Assembly: GCF_041435015.1 (NCBI RefSeq)
Contig: NZ_CP107989.1
Coordinates: forward strand, 1,674,001 to 1,738,000
Direction of reading: 5' to 3'
DNA length: 64,000 nt
From: Streptomyces canus
GTDB lineage: Bacteria; Actinomycetota; Actinomycetes; Streptomycetales; Streptomycetaceae
The notes beneath the pieces were generated by a model. It ran no database searches and was not told the DNA's origin. It worked only from the letters and a program-made list of their open reading frames with translations. How positions within the stretch are numbered: position 1 is the stretch's first letter; each line of letters begins with the position of its first letter. This document shows, piece after piece, positions 52,913-62,454 of the stretch. The translations under genes and the position numbers were made by a program.

Positions 52913-53971
52913 ATGAAATTGCAGGATTTCGGGGAACCAAGCTTCTCGTCGGGCACGGGACCGTCAACGAAATATCATCGTGAGACTTGCACCTCGACCT
53001 CGGCCGGTGGCCCGGGTTCGGAATCGTCGGCTACCGCGCTTCCGGTCACTTACGTGCGGATCGACATGCTGATACCGGCGGACTCGCCTCGACTGGCGGG
53101 GCAGGACGCCGCACATGCACAGATGCTCGCAGACTCGCAAACGCGCTTACCGCCGATCGTGGTGCACCGGTCGACCATGCGGGTTATCGATGGCATGCAT
53201 CGGATTCGAGCAGCCACTATACGGGGCGAACAAGAGATCGCAGCCGAGTTCTTCGAGGGAACTGAAGAGGAAGCGTTCCTCATTTCGATCAAGCTGAACG
53301 TCATGCACGGCTTGCCGCTGTCCCTGGCGGATCGCAAGGCCGCAGCGGCCCGGATACTCAGGAGCTATCCGAGATGGTCCAACCGGGGAATTGCGGCGAC
53401 TTGTGGGCTATCGCACAAGACTGTCGGTGTGATTCGTGACCGTCTAACTGGTGAGATTACCCAGCCAGACAGCAGAATCGGCCGCGACGGCCACGCTCGT
53501 CCCACTGATGTCGGGGAACGGCGCCGCCGAGCCGCCGAGCTAATATCGCGTAATCCGAGTGCAAGCCTACGAGACGTGGCCAAAGTCGCCGGAATATCCC
53601 CGGAAACCGTCCGAGATGTGCGCGCCAGAATGGCCAAGGACAGTGGCCCTCTCCTGAGTACTCAGCCATGTAGTGGTGGCGCCATTGGGTTGACGGCCGG
53701 CGTCAATCCGGCGCGCCCGACAGAGTCAAGGATGACCTGGCGGCCCACTGCGCAACGGCCGGTGACTATGGACAGCTTGCGTGTCGATCCCGCCCTCCGG
53801 TTCAGCGAGTCGGGTCGGAGCCTGCTACGGCTGCTCGCGGTGCTGACACTCTCGAGTGATGAGTGGGACTCCCTGATCGACAGCGTGCCAGCACACTGCA
53901 AGGCGACTGTGCTGGAAGCGGCGAACGAGTGCGCACGGGCGTGGCAGCGGTTCTCCGACAGGCTCAGGTAA
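52913..53971 (+). CDS. ParB/StrR-like pathway regulator with a TTA codon
   Basis: About 352 residues. A ParB/Srx-type N-terminal domain (VTYVRIDMLIP, LPPIVVHRSTMRVIDGMHRIRAA) is followed by a HTH (SLADRKAAAARILRSYPRWSNRGIAATCGLSHKTVGVIRD) and a second HTH-like repeat (NPSASLRDVAKVAGISPETVRDVRARM). This is the layout of StrR-type activators in antibiotic clusters. Leu79 is encoded by TTA (53147-53149), so translation should need the bldA tRNA. ATG 52913 is the most likely start but has poor spacing; the ParB domain begins about 45 residues later. It probably activates the terpene genes. Confidence 0.78.
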   Translation: MKLQDFGEPSFSSGTGPSTKYHRETCTSTSAGGPGSESSATALPVTYVRIDMLIPADSPRLAGQDAAHAQMLADSQTRLPPIVVHRSTMRVIDGMHRIRAATIRGEQEIAAEFFEGTEEEAFLISIKLNVMHGLPLSLADRKAAAARILRSYPRWSNRGIAATCGLSHKTVGVIRDRLTGEITQPDSRIGRDGHARPTDVGERRRRAAELISRNPSASLRDVAKVAGISPETVRDVRARMAKDSGPLLSTQPCSGGAIGLTAGVNPARPTESRMTWRPTAQRPVTMDSLRVDPALRFSESGRSLLRLLAVLTLSSDEWDSLIDSVPAHCKATVLEAANECARAWQRFSDRLR

Positions 53972-54077
53972 CACGCATTGCTGCTGCAATGTCGTCGACG
54001 TGGTCACCGAACCGATCCGTCCGGTATCCGTCCACCAGGGGTAATTTGACTACCGGGCGGGTCGGCACTGGGTGTGG

Positions 54078-55112
54078 TCATCGAGTACTGAAGGCGAAGA
54101 ATTCAGCTAAAAAGCGGAGATCGGCACGAGTTTCATGGTCAGGCACGACCTCCTCCAGGGTTGCGAGGGCGATGTCGAGCCGGCGGCGGAGTTCTTGTTC
54201 GGTGCGCTCGCGGCCACCGCAGCGTTCGATGAGCTTCGCGGCCTGGAAAGCGTCTTCCGGGGACAGATCGGTGTCGCGATACCGCAGCAGCTCGGCGAGC
54301 TCGTCGCGATCGCTGCGGTTGGATTCAAGGGCGGCGATCACAGGGAAGGTCTTCTTGCGCGTTCGCAGGTCCGACAATGCGGGTTTGCCGGTCTGATCCG
54401 AGTCGCCCCAGATGCCGAGCAGGTCGTTGCGCAGCTGCCAGACCAGGCCCAGGCGGCTGCCGAGGGTTGCCAGGCCTTCGGTGTCGGGCACGCCGGTGAA
54501 CATCGCGCCCAGCATGCACGCGCAGCTGCCGAACGCGCCGGCCTTGCCTTCGACCATCTGGAGGTAGTCGGCCAGGCTCACCTGCTGCGTCCGCTCGAAT
54601 TCGATGTCATAGAGCTGGCCAAGGTTGAGCCCGATGATGGCTCTGGACAGCCGGTGTGTCGCCGCGCTGACCCGCTCCGGGTCGATGTCGGAGCGTTCAG
54701 TCAACACCTCGGTGGCCAAGCCCGTCATCGCCATGCACGCGAGCAAGGTCCGTGAGGTGCCGAACACGGCCCAAGCCGATTTACGTCCGCGCCGGGCGTC
54801 GTCATCGTCGATGATGTCGTCCTGGATCGTGGCTGCGTTGGACGCCAGTTCGCAGGCCACCGCCGCGGGTATCGCCCGATCCCACTTGGCACCGCCGACA
54901 GTGGCACACAGCAAGGTCAGGACCCCGACCCGGCGGCGCCCATTTCCTGCGTCGGTCAGCGTGCCACTCTCATCGGCCCAGCCGAAATGATAGGCAACCA
55001 TATTGGCCACGATCGGATCGAGTCGTGCTACCGAGTTGCGCAGCGCAGCCTCGATGTCGGCCTGAGCCTGGTTGATTCTCGGGTGACTAATCACGTGATT
55101 CGCAACCGCCAC
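54078..55112 (-). CDS. Polyprenyl diphosphate synthase, probable GGPP synthase
   Basis: The 344-residue protein is an all-helical trans-prenyltransferase. The first Asp-rich motif is DDIID (residues 98-102), followed by a basic RRGRKSAW. The second reads NDLLGIWGD in place of the usual DDLLGxxGD, with TGKPALSDLRTRKKT after it. It should condense DMAPP with IPP to give GGPP for the cyclases next door. GTG 55112 was chosen since AGGGAGG stands 7 nt upstream; a TTG 11 codons earlier is less likely. It diverges from the class II cyclase gene. Confidence 0.85.
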   Translation of the reverse strand: MAVANHVISHPRINQAQADIEAALRNSVARLDPIVANMVAYHFGWADESGTLTDAGNGRRRVGVLTLLCATVGGAKWDRAIPAAVACELASNAATIQDDIIDDDDARRGRKSAWAVFGTSRTLLACMAMTGLATEVLTERSDIDPERVSAATHRLSRAIIGLNLGQLYDIEFERTQQVSLADYLQMVEGKAGAFGSCACMLGAMFTGVPDTEGLATLGSRLGLVWQLRNDLLGIWGDSDQTGKPALSDLRTRKKTFPVIAALESNRSDRDELAELLRYRDTDLSPEDAFQAAKLIERCGGRERTEQELRRRLDIALATLEEVVPDHETRADLRFLAEFFAFSTR

Positions 55113-55396
55113 AGCACAGCCTCCCTGAATGATGAACAGCGGCAAGGATGAAGAGATTAGGGGGATGGCAATGTTTCGTGAATGTGCGAGCTTTGACGAG
55201 AATATACCAGGCGATCGATCTGGATCAATACTGGCCGGGTTGGTGAACTGACCGGCCGGCGGATTGCCTCAGTCAGGTGACCTGTGGCAGATTTGCAAGA
55301 GCGCGACGGAGAAGGGTCTCGCGTTGGACTGAATTCCTAATTCCGTTTGGTCGAGGCAGCAACCTGCCGCAACCACGAGCTCAGGAGGGAAGTCGC

Positions 55397-56899
55397 ATGC
55401 GTGATGTGGTCACACGTGCCGAAGAAATAGTCAGCGGCTTGGGATCGGGCGCGATCACGTCGACAACCTATCCGACCGCGTGCGCGGCTCGACTGCGCGA
55501 CGAACACGGCCAGCCGGTGTTTCCCGGCGCGCTGGAGTGGTTGCGGACGAACCAGCACGAGGACGGTTCGTGGGGGAGCGTGATCAGCTCTTCGCAGGAT
55601 CGACTCATTTCCACCTGTGCCGCCATTGACGTGCTGGCCGAGGAGACGCCCACCTGGGCGCGCACCGCGATGGCCGCCGGGGTTTCGTACCTGAACAACC
55701 TCGCCGACTGGCGGTACGAGTCCCATGACGAGCTCATGGCGTTCGAATTGACGGCGGCTCCGCTGGTCGACCGCGCCCGCCAGCTCGGTGTCGCGGTCCC
55801 CGACGAGGTCCGGTCCGGCCTGATGCGGTTGCGCGCCGAGAAGCTGGCCAAGGTGCCGCCCGGCGTGCTGGCCGCCTACTCAACACCCCTGTTGCACGCT
55901 TTCGACGTGCTCACAGAGCTCATACCAGTCAGCACCGCGGCGCGTTTCGCCTTGTCCGACGGTTCGATCGCGGCCAGTCCCGCGGCAACCGCCAAGTACT
56001 GGGACATCACCAGGGATCCCGCCGCCTTGGCCTACCTCAGGCAGGCGGCGAACTCGACCACGGACGGCGGCCTGCCCGAGTGCCACGCCTATGAAGTCTT
56101 CGAGTCGGCCTGGGTGCTCTACATTCTCACGCGCGCCGGCATCTCCTCCCCGGCAATGCGGGCCCGGCTCGACTGGCTCGCCCGGCTGGCCGCAAAGGCT
56201 CCCCATGGTCTGGGCGCCACGGAGGCATTCGACCATCCCGATGGCGACGACACCGCGGTCACCGCGCACGTTCTGCTGGCCTCAGGCCGTCATGACCACA
56301 TCCTGTGTAACGCATTGATGGAATTCGAGAAAGAAGATCACTTCTGTACTTACGTTTATGAACGTCGCCCATCGGTGAGTGTAACCGCGCACGCCATCCA
56401 AGCTCTGTCCCAGCATGACACCAGATTTTCCAGGCAGGTGGAAAATTGCACCAAATTCCTCGTCGACGCCCGCCACGAGGGAGGCTGGTGGACCGACAAA
56501 TGGCACCTTTCCCGTTATTATCCCACAGCTCAGGCGGTATTCGCCCTCGCCGGCACGGCTCCCCATGCGCTCGCTGGCACCTGGAAATGGCTGCTGGAGA
56601 CACAGAACACCGACGGCTCATGGGGTGACCAGGCTGGTAAACCGGAGGAAACGGCACACGCGACGCTGGCCGTGGACGCCTTGGCGGACCATTTCGGATC
56701 GCCTCCGAACGACGCACTACGCCGCGCGCACCAGTTCCTGGGTTCGGTTCTTGACGATAACGATTTTGCTCAAATGTGGCTGGGCAGGTGCCTATACCTA
56801 CCGAAATCATGCGTCCAGGCGACTCTTCTCGCCGCTTATACGGTGGCGTCGCGTCGGCTGGACCGACCGATCTGCTCGAACGTAAGGGCTGCCCCGTAA
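55397..56899 (+). CDS. Class II diterpene cyclase (labdadienyl/copalyl diphosphate synthase-like)
   Basis: The 500-residue protein has the protonation motif DGDD (DxDD, residues 282-285), with HPDGDDTAVTAHVLL around it, and QW-type repeats such as NQHEDGSWGS (near residue 54) and TQNTDGSWGDQ (near 415). These define bacterial class II diterpene cyclases, which close GGPP to a bicyclic diphosphate. No DDxxD class I motif is present. Start ATG 55397 follows AGGAGG. Codon use between 56300 and 56560 is markedly richer in A/T than the rest of the window. The gene ends just where an IS5-like relic begins, so its last residues (CSNVRAAP) may not be original. Confidence 0.88.
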   Translation: MRDVVTRAEEIVSGLGSGAITSTTYPTACAARLRDEHGQPVFPGALEWLRTNQHEDGSWGSVISSSQDRLISTCAAIDVLAEETPTWARTAMAAGVSYLNNLADWRYESHDELMAFELTAAPLVDRARQLGVAVPDEVRSGLMRLRAEKLAKVPPGVLAAYSTPLLHAFDVLTELIPVSTAARFALSDGSIAASPAATAKYWDITRDPAALAYLRQAANSTTDGGLPECHAYEVFESAWVLYILTRAGISSPAMRARLDWLARLAAKAPHGLGATEAFDHPDGDDTAVTAHVLLASGRHDHILCNALMEFEKEDHFCTYVYERRPSVSVTAHAIQALSQHDTRFSRQVENCTKFLVDARHEGGWWTDKWHLSRYYPTAQAVFALAGTAPHALAGTWKWLLETQNTDGSWGDQAGKPEETAHATLAVDALADHFGSPPNDALRRAHQFLGSVLDDNDFAQMWLGRCLYLPKSCVQATLLAAYTVASRRLDRPICSNVRAAP

Positions 56900-56976
56900 T
56901 GGCTGTTCACGGGTGAGATGATCTTGGTGTGGCTGGTGTGATCACGGCGTCGGAGCCGTCCTGGATAGGCCCCGGT

Positions 56977-57516
56977 TCACGTCTGCCGTGTCGGCTTCAG
57001 GTCCACGGTCTGCTGGTGGGACGGCAAGCCGGCGATTGCTTGGATGGTGTCGCTCATATGCTCGCGGCGGCCGAGGTGGCGGGCCAGGGCCCACCAGTTC
57101 TTCAAATGCGCGAGGACGACCTCGGCCAGAGACCGCAACCGCACGTCGAGGCTGACGGTGCACCCTCGCTCGGCGAGCAGGGGGCGCACTTCACCGATGG
57201 CCCGGGTAATGGTGGAGCGGTCCACGCCGAACCAGCAGGCCAGCATGTCATGGGTGGCACCGTGGCGAAGATGGACGAGGGTGGCCAGAAGCCGGTCGAC
57301 GAACACCAGTCGGTGCTTCGCGCCCACGGCCCGCTTACGCGGGCGAGCGGCAAGACTCGCTTGGTGACGCTCCTGCCACAACGGGCCGATCTCCTCGACG
57401 AGTTCAGCAATCACTCCGGCAGTCAGACCCGTGATCCACTGATTGCTGATGATCACCGCACGCGTCGAGTTCCCCACCACCCGACCATGATCAACCATCC
57501 AGACTCGATGTCTCAC
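56977..57516 (-). pseudogene. IS5-family transposase relic with the DDE region deleted
   Basis: The 179-codon frame has the HTH_Tnp_4-like N-terminal region (LAARPRKRAVGAKHRLVFVDRLLATLVHLRHGATHDMLACWFGVDRSTITRAIGEV), reaches RLRSLAEVV, and jumps directly to the usual C-terminal end (LAHLKNWWALARHLGRREHMSDTIQAIAGL). The central acidic DDE catalytic part, over 100 residues, is missing, so it cannot transpose alone. It fills nearly all of the space between the two convergent terpene cyclase genes. Confidence 0.75.
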
Positions 57517-57537
57517 CGCCTACCGTGCACGAACTCG

Positions 57538-58509
57538 TTAGCTGTACCGGGCCTTCGCCAAACTCGCATACCAGCAGGTGGTCGCCCGGAAAGTGCGCTC
57601 CGCACATGCCGCATAAGAGCGCAGGGAGTCGACAGGAGATTGAGTCAGCTCGGCGATAGCGGCGACCGCGTTCTCCGCTTCGTCGTGGATCATCTGTTTC
57701 GCAAGAGTTAAGGATTCGTCCAGGCTGCAGCCGCGCTCCCGCATGAGCACGCCGGGTAAACTAATTGGAATACCTCCCTGCTCCCTTTGTTCTTTGCGAA
57801 ACGACATGACATCGTTGAACCACGAGTTCAGATTGATCATTGCTTCTTTGAGTTGACTGAGATTGGCATCCTGGCGCGCGGGGCCGGATATGGCGATGTC
57901 ACCAAGCGGCTCGATCAAGGCAGGATAGATAGCGGCGAAGGCTGTGTGCCTGCGCACGGTGGCGTAGGTCTGAAGCGAGGGCCAAGTCCGGCGGGTATCG
58001 AGTTGCGACTCCCAGAGCCATGCCATCAGGATTCCATAGAGCGCCGCGCGGATGGCCGTTTGTTGTTGCACGGTGAACCGAGTGCAGCGCTCCAGGAGGT
58101 CGTACAAGGCAGCCTCGAAACCGGGGCCTGGCTCGACGGCCTGTTCATCGAGTACGCCAAGTAGCCCGAAGATGCGGAGCACCACATCCGTGCCAGGATT
58201 GCCCATGGCCGCTTCGACATGAAGGTCGTCAAACACCATGAACCAGCCAATCAGGTCGACCGCCAGTTGTGCGGCATCCTGATCGACATCGGGATACACG
58301 TATGACAGAAATCCGCCGTGCGGCAGGGCGCTGACTATCTTCGCCCGATACGTGGAGTTGGGTGCCAGCTGGTGCCGGTCCATAAACGGCTCCGCAGTCA
58401 CCGATATGGCAGCGGAGCTTCGCAGCCAGGTCAGGTCGTCCGGCGGAGGGAAGAATTCACTCAGGTCTGGCACGTGACGACTGAGCGGAAGTGTGGTGTC
58501 GACATCCAT
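57538..58509 (-). CDS. Class I terpene synthase, two TTA codons
   Basis: The 323-residue enzyme has both magnesium-binding motifs: the acidic motif DDLHVE (residues 94-99, in WFMVFDDLHVE) and the NSE triad NDVMSFRKE (232-240). A conserved Arg region (YATVRRHTAF) sits between. Placed beside a class II cyclase, it should ionise the bicyclic diphosphate and finish a labdane-related diterpene; it could also use a linear diphosphate. Leu251 and Leu267 are TTA codons (57757-57759 and 57709-57711 on the plus strand), so bldA control is likely. Confidence 0.88.
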   Translation of the reverse strand: MDVDTTLPLSRHVPDLSEFFPPPDDLTWLRSSAAISVTAEPFMDRHQLAPNSTYRAKIVSALPHGGFLSYVYPDVDQDAAQLAVDLIGWFMVFDDLHVEAAMGNPGTDVVLRIFGLLGVLDEQAVEPGPGFEAALYDLLERCTRFTVQQQTAIRAALYGILMAWLWESQLDTRRTWPSLQTYATVRRHTAFAAIYPALIEPLGDIAISGPARQDANLSQLKEAMINLNSWFNDVMSFRKEQREQGGIPISLPGVLMRERGCSLDESLTLAKQMIHDEAENAVAAIAELTQSPVDSLRSYAACAERTFRATTCWYASLAKARYS

Positions 58510-58801
58510 CTCATCCCCGATCTCGGATTTTCTCCATCGCCGCCCAGCGTAGAGGCGGCCGGACGCAACGGGAAGAGGTCGACCGCCACCACGAAGCTGG
58601 AACTCGTTGCCGGCGGTTGACAGTTGGGCCTATCTCCACAAAAGTTGACTACGGCACTCCGCAATCGGGATGTTCCGTCCTCACTACGACGGGTCCCTGT
58701 CCCCCGTTTTTTGGGGTGACCGCACATCACATTCACAGAGCCATGACACCGGCGTCGACCGCTGAGATACCGCTCGCGGATTGGGTGGGGATAGGCCAGC
58801 C

Positions 58802-60151
58802 ATGGATGTAGACCAGCAGACGTTTCGCTTCGGTACCGCGCCCGGCGGGCTGCCGGTGCTTGGGCACATTGGCCAACTACTTGTCCGGCCACTGAAATTC
58901 CTTACCGAGCTGCCCGCCCATGGCGACCTGGTTGAGATCAAACTCGGGACCAGGCCGGCTCTGGTGCTCTGCCACCCGGAACTGACTCGTGAGGCACTGC
59001 GCCGGGCAGATGTGTTCGACAAGGGCGGCCCGTTCTATGAGCGTGGGCGGGAGGTGATAGCCGACGGCCTTGGCACCTGTCCTTATCACGCCCACGGCAG
59101 ACAGCGGCGGATGACCCAACCTGCCTTCCACCGCCAGCGCATGGCGGGCTACGCCGCCGTCATGGTCGACCAAACCTCTGCCGCGATCGATGAGTGGTAC
59201 GACGGCGCCGTCATCGACACACGCGCGGCGATGTTGGACATCACGTGCAGGACCGTTGCCGCGACCTTGTTCACCTCAGCGGTGGTCACCGATCCCGCCG
59301 AGGTCATCCGCGACGAAATGGAACCGCTGTTGCGGGGCCTTCTGCTGGAGATGCTCCTGCCTGCGGCGCTACGCAAGTTGCCCCTGTTCAACCGCCGCTT
59401 CCATCGGGCACACCAACGCATCGACCAGGCCGTGCAAGACGTCGTCGCCAGTTACCAGCGCGCGGGGATCGACCACGGAGACCTGCTCTCGACGCTGATC
59501 GCGGCACGCGACACCGACGGCAGCGGGCTCGACGAATCCGAACTGTGCGATCAGATCAGCACCTTCCTCATGGGCGGAATCGAAACCACCGCGGCCACCT
59601 TGACGTGGGCGCTCTATCTGCTCGGCACATATCCGGAAGTCCAGCGGCGAGTCGCTGCCGAGGTCGACACCGTCCTGGACGGTCGGCCTCCGAGCTATGA
59701 CGACCTGCCCGCGCTTGGTTTCACCGGACGGGTCCTCACCGAAACCCTGCGGCTGCACCCTCCAGGCTGGTTCACCACCCGGGAGGTCACCACCGCGACC
59801 ACGCTGGCCGGCCACGACCTCCGTCCTGGTGACACGGTTCTTTTCAGCCCTTACCTGCACCACCACCAAGCCAGCTACTATCCCGATCCCGAACGCTTCG
59901 ACCCGGACCGCTGGCTCCCTGAGCGGTCCGACAGCTCCCGCTCTGCCTACGTTCCATTCGGTGGCGGGCCCCGCAAATGCATCGGGGATGTCTTTGCGAT
60001 GACCGAGGCAACCATCGCGCTGGCCTCCATAGCCCAGCGCTGGCAACTCGAGTCGCTCAGCCAAGCCCGCCCCCAACGCGGCGTCGTCCAGTGGCCGCAC
60101 CGCACGACCATGCGCCTGCACCGACGACGTGTCGTCCCCGGACTGACGTAG
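58802..60151 (+). CDS. Cytochrome P450 of the terpene cluster
   Basis: The 449-residue P450 has the haem loop PFGGGPRKCIG (Cys near residue 397), the ExxR motif in TETLRLHPPGW and the I-helix GGIETTAAT. It resembles actinobacterial terpene oxygenases such as the pentalenene oxygenase group in having FRFGTAPGGLPVLGH at the start. It should hydroxylate or further oxidise the diterpene. No ferredoxin gene is nearby. ATG 58802 is the first good start. Two TTGACA/T hexamers lie in the 290-bp gap to the class I synthase gene. Confidence 0.9.
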   Translation: MDVDQQTFRFGTAPGGLPVLGHIGQLLVRPLKFLTELPAHGDLVEIKLGTRPALVLCHPELTREALRRADVFDKGGPFYERGREVIADGLGTCPYHAHGRQRRMTQPAFHRQRMAGYAAVMVDQTSAAIDEWYDGAVIDTRAAMLDITCRTVAATLFTSAVVTDPAEVIRDEMEPLLRGLLLEMLLPAALRKLPLFNRRFHRAHQRIDQAVQDVVASYQRAGIDHGDLLSTLIAARDTDGSGLDESELCDQISTFLMGGIETTAATLTWALYLLGTYPEVQRRVAAEVDTVLDGRPPSYDDLPALGFTGRVLTETLRLHPPGWFTTREVTTATTLAGHDLRPGDTVLFSPYLHHHQASYYPDPERFDPDRWLPERSDSSRSAYVPFGGGPRKCIGDVFAMTEATIALASIAQRWQLESLSQARPQRGVVQWPHRTTMRLHRRRVVPGLT

Positions 60152-60815
60152 ACCGGGTAGGGGTAGGGGCCACTCGCGGGCCGATCAGCCGTACTCCATG
60201 TGGTCGTGATCGACCCCTGGTCTGTCTGTCGCACGCAGGCGGCTCTGCCAGCTTCTTCCTCCCGGTCTCGACCGCGCTGCACACCACCTGCGACGTGCTT
60301 AATACTCCAGCGACCCTTTGACATTGCTGGAGCAATAAGGCCCTCTGTGGCGGCGGTTCATCCCCGCCGACATGGGGGAGGTGCTCCGGTTGAGCCTGCC
60401 GGGTGGTGGCTCAACCGGCTGTGGTCCCCGCGGACGCCGAGGGGACTTTGCAGACGAAGTAGGCGGTCCGTCTGGGGCCTGAACGTCTCCGCTCCCTCCA
60501 CCCCGCTCGGGACAGTCCAGGGACTCCACGAAACGGAGTGCAGCTCACTCCGGCCTGTCCGTCGACGACAGGAGAGAGGCCGGCGCGTCCAGGCATTCCC
60601 CGGCGACGGGGACGGCCTTGTGGGCGTCCGGTTGCGGTGCGAGACCCCTTTCTATACCAGCCGCGAGGCGCGGGTGTGACGCATTGAGTGCGGTGGACGG
60701 GACGCCGCTCGCCATCGCTGCTGTCGGCGAGGCGGCGTCCGGCCCAGCCTTACTGAAAGGCCATTTCCGGGTTGTCGAGTACGACAGTCATCACAGGGAT
60801 GCACTCATCGATGGC
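60152..60815. other. 664-bp stretch without a recognisable gene between the terpene and PKS genes
   Basis: No frame gives a protein I can place. The stretch has several GC-rich stem-forming pieces (near 60354-60385, 60421-60450 and 60595-60615) which resemble one another loosely but are not evenly spaced. It separates two biosynthetic gene sets of opposite character and may be a recombination junction. Confidence 0.45.
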
Positions 60816-61178
60816 CTACGCCTTCCTGAATACATCCTTGATCAGGATCTTTCCATCACGCAGGGTGAAAAGGTCTATCCCCCGCTCCATGACCTCGCCG
60901 CCGATCTTGCGCAGCGACCATTCGACGACGGCCTGCTCGCCGTTCACCAGGAAGACGGGCTCCTCGAAGACGCCCTCCAGACCCTGGGCGGTGATCTGCT
61001 TGGACAACTCGTTCATCTTCTCGATGTGGGCACGGATCTCCTGCTTGTGGAGGGTGGTGCCGGGGCCGTCACCCTCCGAGAGGATCCATGTGCCGTCGTC
61101 GGCGAAGCACTCCCACGCTCCGTCGAGGTCTTCCTTCGCGCCGAGCTCGAAGAAGCGGCTCACCACGTTGTCGGCCAT
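60816..61178 (-). CDS. NTF2-like (SnoaL/epoxide-hydrolase-fold) protein
   Basis: The 120-residue protein has the NTF2-like cone layout: N-terminal helices (VVSRFFELGAKEDLDGAWECFADDGTW), a central sheet and the late strand GIDLFTLRDGKILIKDVF. Relatives act as polyketide cyclases, limonene-epoxide hydrolase-like enzymes or isomerases. It is the last gene of the visible PKS operon, 58 bp after the P450 gene, and may close or hydrate an oxidised intermediate. The function is inferred from context. Confidence 0.75.
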   Translation of the reverse strand: MADNVVSRFFELGAKEDLDGAWECFADDGTWILSEGDGPGTTLHKQEIRAHIEKMNELSKQITAQGLEGVFEEPVFLVNGEQAVVEWSLRKIGGEVMERGIDLFTLRDGKILIKDVFRKA

Positions 61179-61236
61179 CTACCTTCACTCCCTTGTCGAA
61201 TAGGTGTCGTGCTCTCGGTCTGCGGTGGTACGGGGA

Positions 61237-62454
61237 TCAGCTCAGCCGGACCGGAAGGCGCTCCAACGTGCGGAACTGGAGGCTGTCGCGCCAGCGCAGG
61301 GACTCCTCGTCCACCGCGAGCCGCCAGGTCGGGAACCGTGCGAGCAGCCGGCCCAGCGCGATCTCGCCCTCCATACGAGCCAGGGGCGCCCCCAGGCAGT
61401 GATGTATGCCGTGGCCGAAGGCGAGGTGGCCGTTGGCGGAGCGGGAGGTGTCGAGCGCGTCGGGTTCGCTGAAGCGGGCGGCGTCGCGGTTCGCCGCCGC
61501 GAGGGAGATAAAGACGAGGTCGTCCCTGGGGATGGTCAGCCCGTCGATCTCGACTGCTTCCAGGGCGTAGCGGACCGTGGCGAGGTTGAGCGGACTCTCG
61601 TAGCGCAAGAACTCCTCCACCGCGGCCGGGAGGGCACGGGGCTGCGACCGCAGCCGCTCCTGCTGCTCGGGGTCCTGAAGGAGGGCGTACGCCGAGTTGC
61701 TGATCATGCTCGCGGTAGTCTCGTAGCCCGCGCTCATCACCAGGAAGATGGTGGACAGCAACTCGCCCTCGTCCAGCTGCTGTTCGTCCTCCCCGGCCTG
61801 AAGCAGCGCGCTGACCAGGTCGTCGCCCGGCCTCTCGCGCTTGTACGCGATGAAGTCCCGCAGGTAGGCGCTGACTGCCACATGGGCCTGCGACTTCTCC
61901 TGCATGGTCGCGGTGACGCTGGTCAGCGTGGCGTTCCAGGCACGGAAGTCGTCGCGCTGGTCGCCGGGTATGCCCAGCAGTTCTCCGATGACGGTGATCG
62001 GCAGGGGCAGTGACAGCGCCGCCACGAGGTCGACCTCCTCGCCCGGGGGGATCCGGTCGAGCAGCTGGTCGGTGGCCCGCTCGATACGGGGCCTCAGCGT
62101 CTGCACGCGCCGCATCGTGAACGCCTTGCCCATGATGCGGCGCAGCCTGGTGTGGTCCGGCGGGTCGCTGAAGAGCATGCTCTTGAAGTTCGCGAGCTGC
62201 ACCGGGTCGGCGCTGACCTTGTTGCGCTCCACGATGCGCGGCAGCTCCGCGGCGTCCTTGGACAACCGGGGATCGGCCAGCAGCGAGCGCGCCGCCTCGT
62301 AGCGGGTCACCACCCAGGCGTGCAGCTCGGTGGTCAGGGTCTTCACCACGACCCGGTGAGCCGGCGCCTTGGTCCGCATGTCCTGGTAGATCACGTATGG
62401 GTCCTGGGCGAACTCCGGGCTCAGCAGATCCGCCACACTCGATATTCCGCTCAC
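61237..62454 (-). CDS. Cytochrome P450 of the PKS operon
   Basis: The 405-residue bacterial P450 has the haem motif FGHGIHHCLGAPLAR, the I-helix MSAGYETTAS and ExxR in EEFLRYESP. The form is like the macrolide-modifying CYP105/107 types. GTG 62454 overlaps the stop of the PKS gene (GTGA), so it is made with the PKS and probably tailors its product. Confidence 0.9.
   Translation of the reverse strand: MSGISSVADLLSPEFAQDPYVIYQDMRTKAPAHRVVVKTLTTELHAWVVTRYEAARSLLADPRLSKDAAELPRIVERNKVSADPVQLANFKSMLFSDPPDHTRLRRIMGKAFTMRRVQTLRPRIERATDQLLDRIPPGEEVDLVAALSLPLPITVIGELLGIPGDQRDDFRAWNATLTSVTATMQEKSQAHVAVSAYLRDFIAYKRERPGDDLVSALLQAGEDEQQLDEGELLSTIFLVMSAGYETTASMISNSAYALLQDPEQQERLRSQPRALPAAVEEFLRYESPLNLATVRYALEAVEIDGLTIPRDDLVFISLAAANRDAARFSEPDALDTSRSANGHLAFGHGIHHCLGAPLARMEGEIALGRLLARFPTWRLAVDEESLRWRDSLQFRTLERLPVRLS

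Noticed and set aside
60354..60450. Two GC-rich elements (CGGTTCATCCCCGC and TCCCCGCGGACGC types) resembling type I-E CRISPR repeats
   Set aside because: Only two loose copies about 64 bp apart, further stems at irregular distance, no cas genes; more likely chance palindromes.
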